A stretch of 38,693 nt of DNA from Oscillospiraceae bacterium (GTDB lineage: Bacteria > Bacillota > Clostridia > Oscillospirales > Acutalibacteraceae): positions 1 through 38,693 of the forward strand of contig WQWM01000020.1 of NCBI GenBank assembly GCA_009785335.1, in the 5' to 3' direction. Below, one piece after another: positions 1 to 8,106 of the stretch (position 1 is the stretch's first letter; each line of letters begins with the position of its first letter). The translations under genes were made by a program, and so were the position numbers. The notes below the pieces were generated by a model. That model worked only from the letters and a program-made list of their open reading frames with translations, was not told the origin of the DNA and ran no database searches.

Positions 1-374
1 ATCGCCACCCCTACAGCCCGATATTCTCTATAGGTTGCTGCACACCGCAACCTGTAGGGGCGGCGATTACGCCGCCCGGGCTATAACCAATCTACAACCC
101 CACATGTAGGGGCGGCAACCTGCCGTCCGTGAACTTTATGGCAACATTAAGAGGATCGGGCGGATACTATCCGCCCCTACACGAGCAAAAATACGCTGTC
201 GTTATCCTCTTAAACCTCGGCTCCCTCTTGTAGAGGGAGCTCCCCGAGCCGCGAGGGGTGAGGGAGGCTCGCGGAGCGATTCGCACCCCCTGCGAAGCGA
301 CCGAGCCCCACCGCAGGTGGCGCACCTTGAAAATTGAATAAAAATTCGCGTCATTCCCAATTGCGCATTACGCA
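1..374. repeat. Gene-free region of interspersed repeats
   Basis: I see no gene here. The stretch holds palindromic family A copies (core GGGCGGC...GCCGCCC with a flanking TGTAGGGG) near 52-80, 105-131 and 154-183. It also holds one family B copy (CTCCCTCTTGTAGAGGGAG type) near 219-280, a piece of family E (CCCCACCGCAGGTGG) near 307-321, and the tandem GCATTAC tract at the right edge. All these families recur elsewhere in the window. Confidence 0.8.
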
Positions 375-395
375 TTACGCATTACGCATTACGAA
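363..395. repeat. Tandem GCATTAC repeat
   Basis: About four direct copies of the heptamer GCATTAC, followed by GAATTG. It overlaps the 3' end of the PHP gene and encodes that gene's last residues (VMRNA) and its TAA stop. A related tract (TAATGCGTAATTCGTAATG) begins exactly at the stop codon of the ABC-F gene at 9712. Confidence 0.8.
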
Positions 396-1712
396 TTGAA
401 AATACTTCTCTCTCTGCTTCGCCATGCGCCCGCTCAAAAATTCAAGGGTTTCTTTCGCCCCCGGCACACCGCAAGCGTAGTCATGCATGGCACGGCCCTC
501 TTCAAAGCAAAGTTCGTCGTGCAGCGGAAAGAATTCTTTGAGCAAAAAGCAGGCATAGCGCACCAGCCGCAGCTCGCCCACAAAGCGCGGCATTTCATCC
601 ATGGTGTCCACCGCCACGCTATAGCCATCGCGAATGGCATGAATGAGCGATTCACGTTCATTCGCCTGCGCAAACGCAAGCGTGCAGCACACATGCGAGT
701 CGCGACTGTTCACACTATTATGGCTATCCGTGCTGCCCACAATGGCATAGTTGCGCCCCTTGGCGCGGTCTTCATAATACTGCACGGTTTGAAAGTTGTT
801 CTGCTCTTCATAGCTCTCGCCGCCCAGCACCTCAAAGGCATCAAAGGGCAGATGCTGCATCAGCTTATTCACCAGCCGTGGTGGAATTTGCAGCACATCA
901 GAAATCCAGTAGGGGTGACAGAAAACCCCTAGCCCGCCCGCTTTGCGAATTTCACTAAACACCCAATGGCAGCTAGCAAAGTAGTACCGCTCAAAGCCCA
1001 CAAAGCACGCGGGAATATCAAGCGTTTCCATGTAGGCTTCAACCGTTGCAAAATGCTCGTCCGCATCTTCCATCATGTCGTTGATGCTGTGCAGCCCACC
1101 AAAGTGGATGATATGCGGGTCACTTTTGTGCGTTTCATCTTGCGGCGGATGCACTTCTTCACCGGGCACTAGGCACAGCTCAATGGGCACGTCCTGGTAG
1201 GCTGCAATGGCCTCCAGCGACGGCGCATAGCGGTGGTGGTCGGTGATGGCCAAAAAATCGTAACCCGTTTTGCGGTAGTTCGCCGCAACCATGGCCGGTG
1301 CTTGTCGCCCGTCCGAATAATTGCTGTGCAGGTGCAAATCGCCACGGAACGGGTAGCGGCCAACCAAATCATCTTCTACACAAAACACGCTCACTTGCAG
1401 CTTAAACTTGTCCGCATTCAAGCGAATATAAAACTGCTGACAACCAAAAAACTCGAACGAAAAGCGAATGCAGCCGTCCGCGTCAGGCGCAGCATCAAAG
1501 ACAAAATCGTTGTTATATTCCGGATAATACCAAGGCGATCCCTCGTCAAAGGGATGCACAGAAAGACGATAGCTCTCCTGCTTGAATGCGGCATGGTGTC
1601 CGCGCGGCGCAATGGTGATGGCACTGCTTTTGCCCGCCTGCACCACCTTGGGATACACGTCATAGTTATGTAGCGTATCGGCATAGCGCAATTGCAAATT
1701 GTTGGTGTACAT
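375..1712 (-). CDS. PHP-domain metal-dependent phosphoesterase
   Basis: A 445-residue protein with an N-terminal region of about 115 residues, probably beta-rich, followed by a PHP domain. The PHP signature is clear: RGDLHLHSNYSD near residue 125 carries the HxH metal ligands, followed by AITDHH, the acidic PGEEVHPP, FCHPYW near 262 and VGSTDSHN near 325. PHP proteins are cytoplasmic phosphoesterases, often acting on small phosphorylated substrates; the substrate here cannot be read. The ATG is preceded by AGGAGG. That Shine-Dalgarno overlaps the TAG stop of the upstream membrane-protein gene, which suggests translational coupling. The final residues (FVMRNA) come from a GCATTAC tandem repeat, so the natural C-terminus may have been replaced. 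Confidence 0.85.
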   Translation of the reverse strand: MYTNNLQLRYADTLHNYDVYPKVVQAGKSSAITIAPRGHHAAFKQESYRLSVHPFDEGSPWYYPEYNNDFVFDAAPDADGCIRFSFEFFGCQQFYIRLNADKFKLQVSVFCVEDDLVGRYPFRGDLHLHSNYSDGRQAPAMVAANYRKTGYDFLAITDHHRYAPSLEAIAAYQDVPIELCLVPGEEVHPPQDETHKSDPHIIHFGGLHSINDMMEDADEHFATVEAYMETLDIPACFVGFERYYFASCHWVFSEIRKAGGLGVFCHPYWISDVLQIPPRLVNKLMQHLPFDAFEVLGGESYEEQNNFQTVQYYEDRAKGRNYAIVGSTDSHNSVNSRDSHVCCTLAFAQANERESLIHAIRDGYSVAVDTMDEMPRFVGELRLVRYACFLLKEFFPLHDELCFEEGRAMHDYACGVPGAKETLEFLSGRMAKQREKYFQFVMRNA

Positions 1713-1723
1713 ATTTTATCCTC

Positions 1724-2164
1724 CTACAGCTCCCACAATAGCACACTTCTCGTGCCAGTTTTCTTCAATCGTTTTTCGCTAAGAACCGCAATGGCCGTTC
1801 CAAATGCAACCGTGGCAACCAAACCGCTGGCCAACCAAAGCCAAAAGCCCTGCGTAGCGTTGATGACGGGAATCAGCGCAGACAAGCCAAACAATGCCAG
1901 GGTAATCGCAAGGGGTATGATGAATCGTGCTGCAAAGCCCATTTTCTTGATTTCGCCAAAGCACACCACCCACGCAACGGATGCCGCCATTGACGCGATT
2001 AAACCTTGAATGAGAAACGCGAAGGAGATGTGATAGTGAAAATTTTCTCTGTCTAGCAGAAAAAACAGCCCACCAATCGCCAGATATAAGCAAACGGTAG
2101 CCATAAACATGGCCGCGCCCAATGCTTTGAAGCTCAATTCCACTTCTTTGTTCATTTTTTTCAT
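1724..2164 (-). CDS. Four-helix membrane protein, DUF3021-like
   Basis: A 146-residue protein with four hydrophobic segments at roughly residues 14-36, 45-67, 77-97 and 107-127, and a short basic C-terminal tail. The layout and size resemble DUF3021 proteins, which are often paired with LytTR regulators. No LytTR gene is next to it, so the assignment is tentative. AAGGAG lies 8 nt before the ATG. The stop TAG is inside the Shine-Dalgarno of the following PHP gene, so the two are likely cotranscribed and coupled. Function unknown. Confidence 0.65.
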   Translation of the reverse strand: MKKMNKEVELSFKALGAAMFMATVCLYLAIGGLFFLLDRENFHYHISFAFLIQGLIASMAASVAWVVCFGEIKKMGFAARFIIPLAITLALFGLSALIPVINATQGFWLWLASGLVATVAFGTAIAVLSEKRLKKTGTRSVLLWEL

Positions 2165-2216
2165 GATTTTTCTCCTTCAATATGGTAGAAGCCCCCGGGC
2201 GGATTGGCATCCGCCC

Positions 2217-3572
2217 CTACAAGTTGCGATTCTGAATGGCTTTTGATATTTCCTCAAACTTGGCGGCACGGCTGGCTTTCACCAGCACGGTGTCGCGCTC
2301 ACGCAGCGCAGCAAGAATTTCAGGCATGGCTTGTTCTTTGTCCTCAAACACCAAGGTAGCCACACCGCCCGCTCTGGCTTGTTCGGCAATGAGCGCAGCG
2401 TGGTCGCCCACGGTGATAACAAGGTCGATTTTGCATTTTGCCGCATGAGCACCCACGCGTAAATGCTCGCTTTCGGCGAAGTCGCCCAGCTCGCCCATGG
2501 TGCCCAACACCGCGATTTTTCGTCCACCGAAGTCACTTTTTGCCAGCACCGAAAGCGAAGCAAGCACGCTTTCCACGCTGGCGTTGTAGCAATCTTCAAT
2601 CACGCGAACACCGCCGGTTTCAATCACCGTTTGGCGCATATCACCCGCTTTAAAGCTGCGCACGCCCTCTTGCAGGTTCTGCATGGGCAAGCCATAACCC
2701 AGCCCAATGGCAATGGCTGCAAGCGCGTTGTAGATTTGATGTTCACCCGCCACAGGCACTACAAATCCCGCACCGCGCACGCTAAATGTGCTGCCCATTG
2801 CGCCGCAGTGAACATCCTGCGCCTGCACATCGCACTCAGCGTTGTGAATGCCATAATACAGCGTGCGGAACGGCAACTTGCCGCGCAGTGCCCACAAGCG
2901 GGGATCGTCGCCGTTGAGCAGTGCGGTGCCCTCTTCACCCAGACCTTCGAAGATTTCCATCTTGGCACGCAAAATGGCCTGCTGGCTGCCCAGATTGCCA
3001 ATGTGTGCGGTGCCAATGTTGGTAATCACAGCGATATCTGGCTTTGCAATTTTGGTCATATAGCGGATTTCGCCGGCATGGTTCATGCCCATTTCAATCA
3101 CGGCATAGCGGTGGCATTTGGCTAATGTCAACAGCGTTTTGGGCATGCCGATGTCGTTGTTCAAATTGCCCTGCGTAGCACACACAGGCCCAGACGTAGA
3201 CAGCACGCATTGGATCATTTTGCGGGTGGTGGTTTTGCCCGCACTGCCCGTGATCCCCACGAACGGTATCGCAAACTTCGCACGATAGGCTGCGGCCAAG
3301 TGCCCCAGTGCAAGGCGAGTGTCCTCCACCACAATTTGCGGCTGTGCAATGGGCAGCTCACGGCTCACAATCGCCGCTGTGCCACCAGCCGCAAAGAAAT
3401 CATCCACAAAGTCGTGGGCATCAAAACGTTCGCCAATCAGCGCAATAAACAGCGTCCCCTGCCCCGCCTGGCGGCTATCCGTGCTCACGTTAGTGATGGC
3501 CGTATTCTCATCGCCGTGCAGCAGTTTGCCGCTCACCGCCTGCGCGATTTCGTGTAGTGTCATTTGTTCCAT
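2217..3572 (-). CDS. murF: UDP-N-acetylmuramoyl-tripeptide--D-alanyl-D-alanine ligase (MurF)
   Basis: MurF adds the D-Ala-D-Ala dipeptide to UDP-MurNAc-tripeptide, the last cytoplasmic step of the peptidoglycan precursor. The 451-residue product has the Mur ligase order: an N-terminal UDP-binding domain (SxDSRQ at about residue 33), the ATP P-loop GITGSAGKTTT near 107, central VIEMGMNHAGEI and NIGTAHIGNLGS, and a C-terminal domain with DCYNAS and GTMGELG. The ATG at 3572 is chosen because AAGGAG sits 8 nt upstream; the longer open frame only adds residues from a repeat hairpin. The substrate ligase ddl lies 1.2 kb upstream on the same strand. The TAG stop is the TAG of a family A repeat (TGTAGGGGCGG), so the C-terminus ends where the repeat begins. 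Confidence 0.95.
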   Translation of the reverse strand: MEQMTLHEIAQAVSGKLLHGDENTAITNVSTDSRQAGQGTLFIALIGERFDAHDFVDDFFAAGGTAAIVSRELPIAQPQIVVEDTRLALGHLAAAYRAKFAIPFVGITGSAGKTTTRKMIQCVLSTSGPVCATQGNLNNDIGMPKTLLTLAKCHRYAVIEMGMNHAGEIRYMTKIAKPDIAVITNIGTAHIGNLGSQQAILRAKMEIFEGLGEEGTALLNGDDPRLWALRGKLPFRTLYYGIHNAECDVQAQDVHCGAMGSTFSVRGAGFVVPVAGEHQIYNALAAIAIGLGYGLPMQNLQEGVRSFKAGDMRQTVIETGGVRVIEDCYNASVESVLASLSVLAKSDFGGRKIAVLGTMGELGDFAESEHLRVGAHAAKCKIDLVITVGDHAALIAEQARAGGVATLVFEDKEQAMPEILAALRERDTVLVKASRAAKFEEISKAIQNRNL

Positions 3573-3588
3573 GGTGTTCTCCTTTTCT

Positions 3589-3859
3589 TGTTCTTTTTTG
3601 AAAAAAAGAACCAAAAAACTTTAGCCGCTTCGCGGTGGATTTTTATGGAGTGTGTAGGTGTTGCCAAGGCCTCCCCCTTAGGGGGAGGAAAGCACGTCGC
3701 AGGCGTGCAGGTGGGGGTTGCAATCGCACCAAAAAACTTTAGTCGCTTCGCGGTGAAGTTTATAGATTATCCGTGGGTCTTTCTCGTGTAGGGGCGGCAA
3801 TCTGCCGCCCGTGGATTTTAATGGCGTGTGCTTGAGGTGCGGGCGGCTAATAGCCGCCC
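3589..3859. repeat. Repeat cluster upstream of murF
   Basis: The cluster contains family C hairpin GTTC(T)n-G-(A)nGAAC at 3590-3611 with the adjoining 'agccgcttcgcggt' segment, and an inverted family D copy (GGCCTCCCCCTTAGGGGGAGG...) at about 3660-3720. A second family C segment lies at 3730-3760. Two family A copies lie at about 3787-3812 and 3838-3866. No gene is seen. Confidence 0.8.
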
Positions 3860-4648
3860 CTACACGAGAACATTCTGCAAACCCTTCAACTCCATCCCTC
3901 GCCCATACGCCAGCGCAAGAAATTCCTCGGCCGTCATATCTGCGGGAGCTGTGCACACTTCCAGCGCAACTGCGCCGATGTAGCCCGTTTGCTCGATTTG
4001 CCGCATCAACACAGGCCAGTCAATCGTGCCGTCGCCGGGCAGCAAATGCTCGTCATCCACGCCGTGGTTGTCGTGCAGATGCAGTGCCATCAAACGCGCA
4101 GGCCAGCGGGTTAGCCAATCAACTTCGCGGCGGCGCGCATGATAATGTCCGCTGTCAAAGCAAAAGCCAAAACGCGGCGAGTCGAAGCGTTCTAGCAACA
4201 ATTCTGCGTAACTAAGCCCATAGTCTTGACGCATGTTTTCAATAGCGATATTCACGCCCAATTGCTCCGCGCGAGTAATCAACTTCGCCCAGCGTGCAAG
4301 ACCAATCTCACTCACTGGCGGCCCCTCGGGTCTGCGTGTGGCATGCATCACCACGGTAGAAATATCATACGCCGCGCAGTCGTTCAGCATTTGCAGATAA
4401 CCCGCAAACACGCGCTGGCCATCGGGCGTGTCCTCCCAAATGTGGTTGACTTCATCAAACGGCGCGTGAATGTTCTCGATCGCAAGCCCATGCGCGCGTG
4501 CCTGCGCAGGGCGATTCGCTGCGCGAAACTCCAAGCCAAAGTCATCGCCATACCACATCATCACATGCGAAAATCCCGCCTGTGCAATCAAGCGGCAACT
4601 CTCATCATAAGCCAAGTCATAGCCGAAATAATCGTAAATCGCTAGCAT
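3860..4648 (-). CDS. Sugar phosphate isomerase/epimerase-like TIM-barrel protein
   Basis: A 262-residue protein of the AP-endonuclease-2-like TIM barrel superfamily, which covers xylose isomerase-like sugar isomerases and epimerases. The expected metal-binding positions can be seen: IAIENM (Glu), CFDSGH (Asp/His), LHLHDNHG (His) and VALEV (Glu) near residue 230. The N-terminal segment MLAIYDYFGYDL is the first strand. It acts in the cytoplasm on a sugar or cyclitol that the sequence does not identify. The start has AAGGAGG at good spacing and lies just after a family C hairpin at 4669-4694. The stop codon TAG is supplied by a family A repeat, as in murF. Confidence 0.85.
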   Translation of the reverse strand: MLAIYDYFGYDLAYDESCRLIAQAGFSHVMMWYGDDFGLEFRAANRPAQARAHGLAIENIHAPFDEVNHIWEDTPDGQRVFAGYLQMLNDCAAYDISTVVMHATRRPEGPPVSEIGLARWAKLITRAEQLGVNIAIENMRQDYGLSYAELLLERFDSPRFGFCFDSGHYHARRREVDWLTRWPARLMALHLHDNHGVDDEHLLPGDGTIDWPVLMRQIEQTGYIGAVALEVCTAPADMTAEEFLALAYGRGMELKGLQNVLV

Positions 4649-4668
4649 GGTGAGCCTCCTTTTCTTGT

Positions 4669-4694
4669 GTTACTTTTCTTGAAAGAAAAGTAAC
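4669..4694. repeat. Family C hairpin before the isomerase-like gene
   Basis: Perfect inverted repeat GTTACTTTTCTT / AAGAAAAGTAAC. Read on the minus strand it is followed by AAGAAAAGGAGG and the ATG of the downstream gene. Its arm differs from the GTTC/GAAC arms elsewhere, but both strands changed together. Confidence 0.85.
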
Positions 4695-4757
4695 CAAAAG
4701 AACTTTAGCCGCTTCGCGGTGCTCTATCACAATTAAATTTAATCTAGGTTTTTTTGT

Positions 4758-4783
4758 GCTACTTTTTTTGCAAAAAAAGTGGC
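4758..4783. repeat. Family C hairpin downstream of ddl
   Basis: GCTACTTTTTTTG / CAAAAAAAGTGGC, with one T-G wobble in the arm. It lies 3' of ddl (minus strand), where such a stem with an A/T run could also act as a terminator. Confidence 0.7.
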
Positions 4784-4805
4784 AAAGCTTTGCGCCCGCA
4801 GGCGC

Positions 4806-5801
4806 TTACATCGCAAGTGAAACAATCTTCTCGCACAGGTCTTCGTAACTGATGCCAGCAGCGGCGGCCTCTTGCGGCAGCAGACTGGCGGGAGCCAAAC
4901 CCGGCAGCGTGTTGGCCTCCAGGCAATAGATTTCGCCCTGCGCGTCGGTCATGAAATCTACGCGGGAGTAGCTGCCCAGTCGCAGAGCGTTGTGTGCGTT
5001 GAGCGCAGCGGCCTGCATGGTCTGTGCTAGGTCATCGGGGATATCCGCAGGGCAAATTTCGTCGGTTGTGCCCTGATACTTATTGGCATAATCAAACCAG
5101 CCAGTGTTGGGGATAATCTCAATGACAGGCAGCACTTGCCCGTCGAGCACGCCCACGCTGAATTCACGGCCCTCAATGAAGCGCTCAATGACGATGTTGT
5201 CCTCCTGCTCGCGTGCGTCTGCAAGGGCTTGCGCGAGTTCATCGGCCGTGCGGGCAATGCTGCAACCGATGCTGCTGCCGCCGTTTGCGGGCTTCACCAC
5301 CAGCGGCAGATTTTCTGCACTGGCTGCGGCGCACAACGGTGTTTGCACGCCTGCGGCTTGCATCATGATTTTTGCGATGTTTTTATCCATCGCAAGGGCA
5401 CAGCCCACGTGCCCGCTGCCGGTGTAGCGCACGGCATGCAGGTCAAGCGTAGCTTGCAACTGCCCGTTTTCGCCCAGCGAGCCATGCAGCGCAAGAAAGA
5501 CCACATCAGCAAGTTTACATGCCACCAGCACATTGCGGCCAAGCATGTCATCACCGTTGCCAAACTCAGCTTTGAAGGCCGCTAAATCAGGTGCCTGACT
5601 GGGTATGCTGTGTGCGTAATTTTCCTGCGCATAGGCAGCGTAAAGCGCGGCAAAGCTGCCGTGCAAATCAATGGATTTATAGGGATCCAGCAGCAGCACT
5701 TGGTGGCCGCGGCTGCGCAGCGCCTGCACAACATTTGCGCCGCTGGCAAGAGATACATCGCGCTCGGGGCTGTGCCCACCGGCGAGGACTAGTATGTTCA
5801 T
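4806..5801 (-). CDS. ddl: D-alanine--D-alanine ligase
   Basis: Ddl makes the D-Ala-D-Ala dipeptide used by MurF. The 331-residue protein is of usual length and has the ATP-grasp layout. The N-terminal substrate-binding motif GGHSPERDVSLASG is near residue 7 and FLALHGSLGENGQLQ near 105. The ATP-binding segment LVVKPANGGSSIGCS is near 170, FIEGREFSVGVL near 207 and CLEANTLPGL near 300. ATG 5801 is selected by AAGAAAGGA upstream; the longer frame (MRHFFSKKW...) is read from a repeat hairpin. It belongs with murF in cell-wall precursor synthesis, separated from it by one gene. Confidence 0.95.
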   Translation of the reverse strand: MNILVLAGGHSPERDVSLASGANVVQALRSRGHQVLLLDPYKSIDLHGSFAALYAAYAQENYAHSIPSQAPDLAAFKAEFGNGDDMLGRNVLVACKLADVVFLALHGSLGENGQLQATLDLHAVRYTGSGHVGCALAMDKNIAKIMMQAAGVQTPLCAAASAENLPLVVKPANGGSSIGCSIARTADELAQALADAREQEDNIVIERFIEGREFSVGVLDGQVLPVIEIIPNTGWFDYANKYQGTTDEICPADIPDDLAQTMQAAALNAHNALRLGSYSRVDFMTDAQGEIYCLEANTLPGLAPASLLPQEAAAAGISYEDLCEKIVSLAM

Positions 5802-5815
5802 CTGGGTCCTTTCTT

Positions 5816-5839
5816 GCCACTTTTTTGAAAAAAAGTGGC
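5816..5839. repeat. Family C hairpin before ddl
   Basis: GCCACTTTTTT-G-AAAAAAAGTGGC directly 5' of the ddl Shine-Dalgarno on the minus strand. It is a compensated arm variant (GCCAC/GTGGC) of the same repeat family found before murF, the APH gene and the GH32 gene. Confidence 0.85.
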
Positions 5840-5928
5840 GCAAAAAACTTTTTTATCGCTTCGCTGTGCACTTTTATAGGCACTGCGTTTAGGCTCGCGC
5901 TTCGCGGGACTGTATTATAGTATAACAA

Positions 5929-5954
5929 AAACCCCTTACTAATGCAAGGGGTTT
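5929..5954 (-). terminator. Intrinsic terminator of the secreted-protein gene
   Basis: Stem AAACCCCTT / AAGGGGTTT with an 8-nt loop. On the minus strand it is followed by TTTTTGTT. It lies about 95 bp downstream of the stop at 6046. Confidence 0.75.
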
Positions 5955-5984
5955 GCGTTGTTTTTTTTTGCAACCTGTGATAAA

Positions 5985-6045
5985 GCACAGCGAAGCGACT
6001 TTTGCGCGCCTTAGCGTGCACAAAGTAGAGCCCCACCGCAGGTGG
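5985..6045. repeat. Family E repeat abutting the stop of the secreted-protein gene
   Basis: CACAGCGAAGCGACTTTT... through CCCCACCGCAGGTGG. The repeat ends one base before the TAA of the minus-strand gene. The same 60-bp unit occurs inverted at about 22065-22124, and a shorter one abuts the ytaF stop at 11147. Confidence 0.8.
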
Positions 6046-6999
6046 TTACGCGAAACGCCCCACCAGATTAAATACCAAGTTCACAAGCCAGTCTAGGCCA
6101 AGGCGCAGGCCGCGCACGTTAAACGCATTGTCGGCCACACCAGGCGTAAAGCTACCGAACGCAATGTCCATGTCGCCAAAAGCAACTCTAACCAGCACGC
6201 CGTCCACATAGGTGAACGCAGCCATCGCTTCGTCGCCAGTGCCGAGGGAAACGACAACTGCGCCGTTCACTTCTTGCACGTCAAACAACGCGTCAAGAGC
6301 GATCGTGGCCAAGTCATCAATCACTTCCTGCACAGTCACACCAAGGAAATCGGCCAACAGTTCAGCCAAACCATCCATGCCTTCAAGCACTTCGGCGGCA
6401 TCCATGCCCAGCAGATTCGCTAGGGTTTCCACGAGGTCTTCATCGGGATCTGCAAAGTCAATGTTCAGCAAGCTGTCAATGTCGGGCAGCATGTCGGTCA
6501 CGCCTTCCAGCAAGCCAGGGATATCTAAGCCGAACAGTTCAGTGTTCACATTAAAGGTGAACAGGCGGCCAACGAAGAATACGCGGCCGGTGTCGTGCAG
6601 CACGATGCGAACGTTGTTGTTCATCAGCACGTCAAACACCCAGCTGATTGCGCGTGCCCACCAGGCATCACCAATGAATTCGCCCAGCAAACCGCCCCAG
6701 CTCACGCGTGCGCTAAGCGCCACGTTGCCTTCGGAAACCGCGATGTGTACATCACCAACGTTATCGAGCATACCCAGCAGACCGAGATCTGCATCTTCGT
6801 CCGTTTCGCCGTTCAACAAGTCCAGCAAGCCGCTGACGTTCAGCGTTGCCGAAAAGTCCAGCGTGCGAAGCGCTTCGTAAGTACCTAGGAACATGTCTGT
6901 GCCTTGTTGTTGCAGGTTGTTGCTGGTGTTTGCGGTGGCGGCAATGCCAAACGACAATACCATGGCCATGGCTAACACCAATGCAAGCAGTTTTTTCAT
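6046..6999 (-). CDS. Secreted acidic protein of unknown function
   Basis: A 317-residue protein with a classic signal peptide (MKKLLALVLAMAMVLSFG, cleavage likely after ATA or ATANT). The mature part is rich in Asp, Leu, Val and Gly. I find no lysine and no cysteine after the signal peptide. Its N- and C-terminal thirds alternate hydrophobic and polar residues like beta strands. The middle (about residues 180-240) is a Leu/Asp-rich helical stretch. I do not recognise a family; a LolA/lipoprotein-like beta fold is possible. ATG 6999 follows AGAGG, and a sigma-A promoter lies at 7044-7072. A terminator follows at 5929-5954, so it is probably a single-gene unit. Confidence 0.75.
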   Translation of the reverse strand: MKKLLALVLAMAMVLSFGIAATANTSNNLQQQGTDMFLGTYEALRTLDFSATLNVSGLLDLLNGETDEDADLGLLGMLDNVGDVHIAVSEGNVALSARVSWGGLLGEFIGDAWWARAISWVFDVLMNNNVRIVLHDTGRVFFVGRLFTFNVNTELFGLDIPGLLEGVTDMLPDIDSLLNIDFADPDEDLVETLANLLGMDAAEVLEGMDGLAELLADFLGVTVQEVIDDLATIALDALFDVQEVNGAVVVSLGTGDEAMAAFTYVDGVLVRVAFGDMDIAFGSFTPGVADNAFNVRGLRLGLDWLVNLVFNLVGRFA

Positions 7000-7043
7000 G
7001 CAAAATTCCTCTTTTCTCTGTTTATTTTTTTGATACAAAAATT

Positions 7044-7072
7044 ATTATACCATACATTTGCCCACATTGCAA
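7044..7072 (-). promoter_or_regulatory. Sigma-A promoter of the secreted-protein gene
   Basis: On the minus strand, TTGCAA, a 17-bp spacer, then TATAAT, about 45 bp before the ATG at 6999. It is divergent from the promoter at 7103. Confidence 0.8.
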
Positions 7073-7102
7073 GTGCTTTGCTGATTTTTCTTGCAAAAAA
7101 AC

Positions 7103-7131
7103 TTGACCAGGGCATGCGTTTATTGTATAAT
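7103..7131 (+). promoter_or_regulatory. Sigma-A promoter of the YcxB-like gene
   Basis: TTGACC, 17 bp, TATAAT, followed by AAGGAG and the ATG at 7163, giving a 5' leader of about 25 nt. Confidence 0.85.
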
Positions 7132-7162
7132 GGATGGACTGAACATGATAAGGAGATGGAAA

Positions 7163-7690
7163 ATGAACGAGCGAGCAATTATGCAATACACCGAACACTC
7201 AAATTACGGTGCGTGGCGAAAATGGTGGTACTTCAGCGCGTGGCGACGCCCCATGCGGTTATTCAACCTGCTTTTGGCTTATGTACTTAATCCCTTGCTT
7301 GCTCTATGGTTTATCATGAGATTAGTTGAGTATTTTAGCGTGCTGTCGCTGCTGTACGTGCTGGTGTTACTTGCAATCACCATTGGAGTTTCGATTGAAC
7401 CGCGCGTGATCTTCAACCGCAACTTCAAGCGCAATGCGCTCACAACGGTCATCACATTCTATGAAAATCATTTTGAAGAAAACAGCACGCGCAAAAACGA
7501 AACCATAAGTTCTACAGCACACTATGACCAATATCGACGCGTGCACGAAACTAAAGATGCTTTTTACATCCAGCACGAAAACAAGCATTGGGGATTTTTC
7601 CCGAAAACAATGATGAGCGCCGACCAAGCAACTGCCCTGCGCGAGCTGTTTGCTTGCAAGTTTGGCGAGAAATTCAAAGGAATGAAATAA
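7163..7690 (+). CDS. YcxB-like membrane protein
   Basis: A 175-residue protein with a short N-terminal cytoplasmic part, two hydrophobic segments (about residues 35-55 and 60-80) and a soluble C-terminal domain. The C-terminal part (YDQYRRVHETKDAFYIQ, then FFPKTMMSADQATALRELF) is typical of YcxB-like proteins, which resemble PH-like or ABC-regulator domains and have no settled function. ATG 7163 is fixed by AAGGAG and by the promoter at 7103-7131; earlier in-frame starts would lie inside that promoter. The alkyltransferase-like gene starts 2 nt after the stop, so the two form an operon. Confidence 0.7.
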   Translation: MNERAIMQYTEHSNYGAWRKWWYFSAWRRPMRLFNLLLAYVLNPLLALWFIMRLVEYFSVLSLLYVLVLLAITIGVSIEPRVIFNRNFKRNALTTVITFYENHFEENSTRKNETISSTAHYDQYRRVHETKDAFYIQHENKHWGFFPKTMMSADQATALRELFACKFGEKFKGMK

Positions 7691-7692
7691 CC

Positions 7693-8031
7693 ATGTTCTT
7701 CACCGCAGTGTACGACATAGTCAAGCAGATTCCGCCGGGCAAGGTTGCGACCTATGGTCAAATTGCTGCGATGGCTGGTAATCCCCGCATGGCACGGCAA
7801 GTGGGCTGGGCGTTGCACGGCAACCCTGACGAAAGCAACATCCCCTGCCACCGCGTGGTCAATCGCTTTGGTGGATGCAGCAGTGCGTTTGCCTTTGGCG
7901 GCATCGACATACAGCGCGAGTTGCTTGAAGCCGAAGGCGTGGGCTTTACGCTGGAGGGCAATGTGGATTTAGACGAGCATTTATGGATACCTCCACCTGT
8001 AGGGGCGGCAATCATGCCGTCCGAAGTGTGA
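7693..8031 (+). CDS. MGMT-family (alkyltransferase-like) DNA-binding protein
   Basis: A 112-residue protein equal to the C-terminal DNA-binding domain of O6-methylguanine-DNA methyltransferases. It has YDIVKQIPPGKVATYGQIA, GNPRMARQVGWAL with the arginine finger, and the active-site NIPCHRVV. The cysteine acceptor of PCHR is kept, unlike alkyltransferase-like proteins with Trp or Ala, so methyl transfer is possible, though the N-terminal domain of full MGMT is absent. It should bind alkylated DNA. The Shine-Dalgarno (AAAGGA) lies in the end of the preceding gene. The last 12 or so residues (PVGAAIMPSEV) are read from a family A repeat that also gives the TGA. Confidence 0.85.
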   Translation: MFFTAVYDIVKQIPPGKVATYGQIAAMAGNPRMARQVGWALHGNPDESNIPCHRVVNRFGGCSSAFAFGGIDIQRELLEAEGVGFTLEGNVDLDEHLWIPPPVGAAIMPSEV

Positions 8032-8081
8032 AAATATCATATTACTTGTAGTCTGGGCGGCGTAATCGCCGCCCCTACAGT
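7997..8081. repeat. Pair of family A repeats between the MGMT and ABC-F genes
   Basis: CTGTAGGGGCGGCAATC... at 7997-8028 lies inside the MGMT reading frame. An inverted copy (GGGCGGCGTAATCGCCGCCCC) lies at about 8056-8080, just before the ABC-F leader. Confidence 0.85.
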
Positions 8082-8106
8082 CACATCAAAGGAGAAACGA
8101 AACCCC

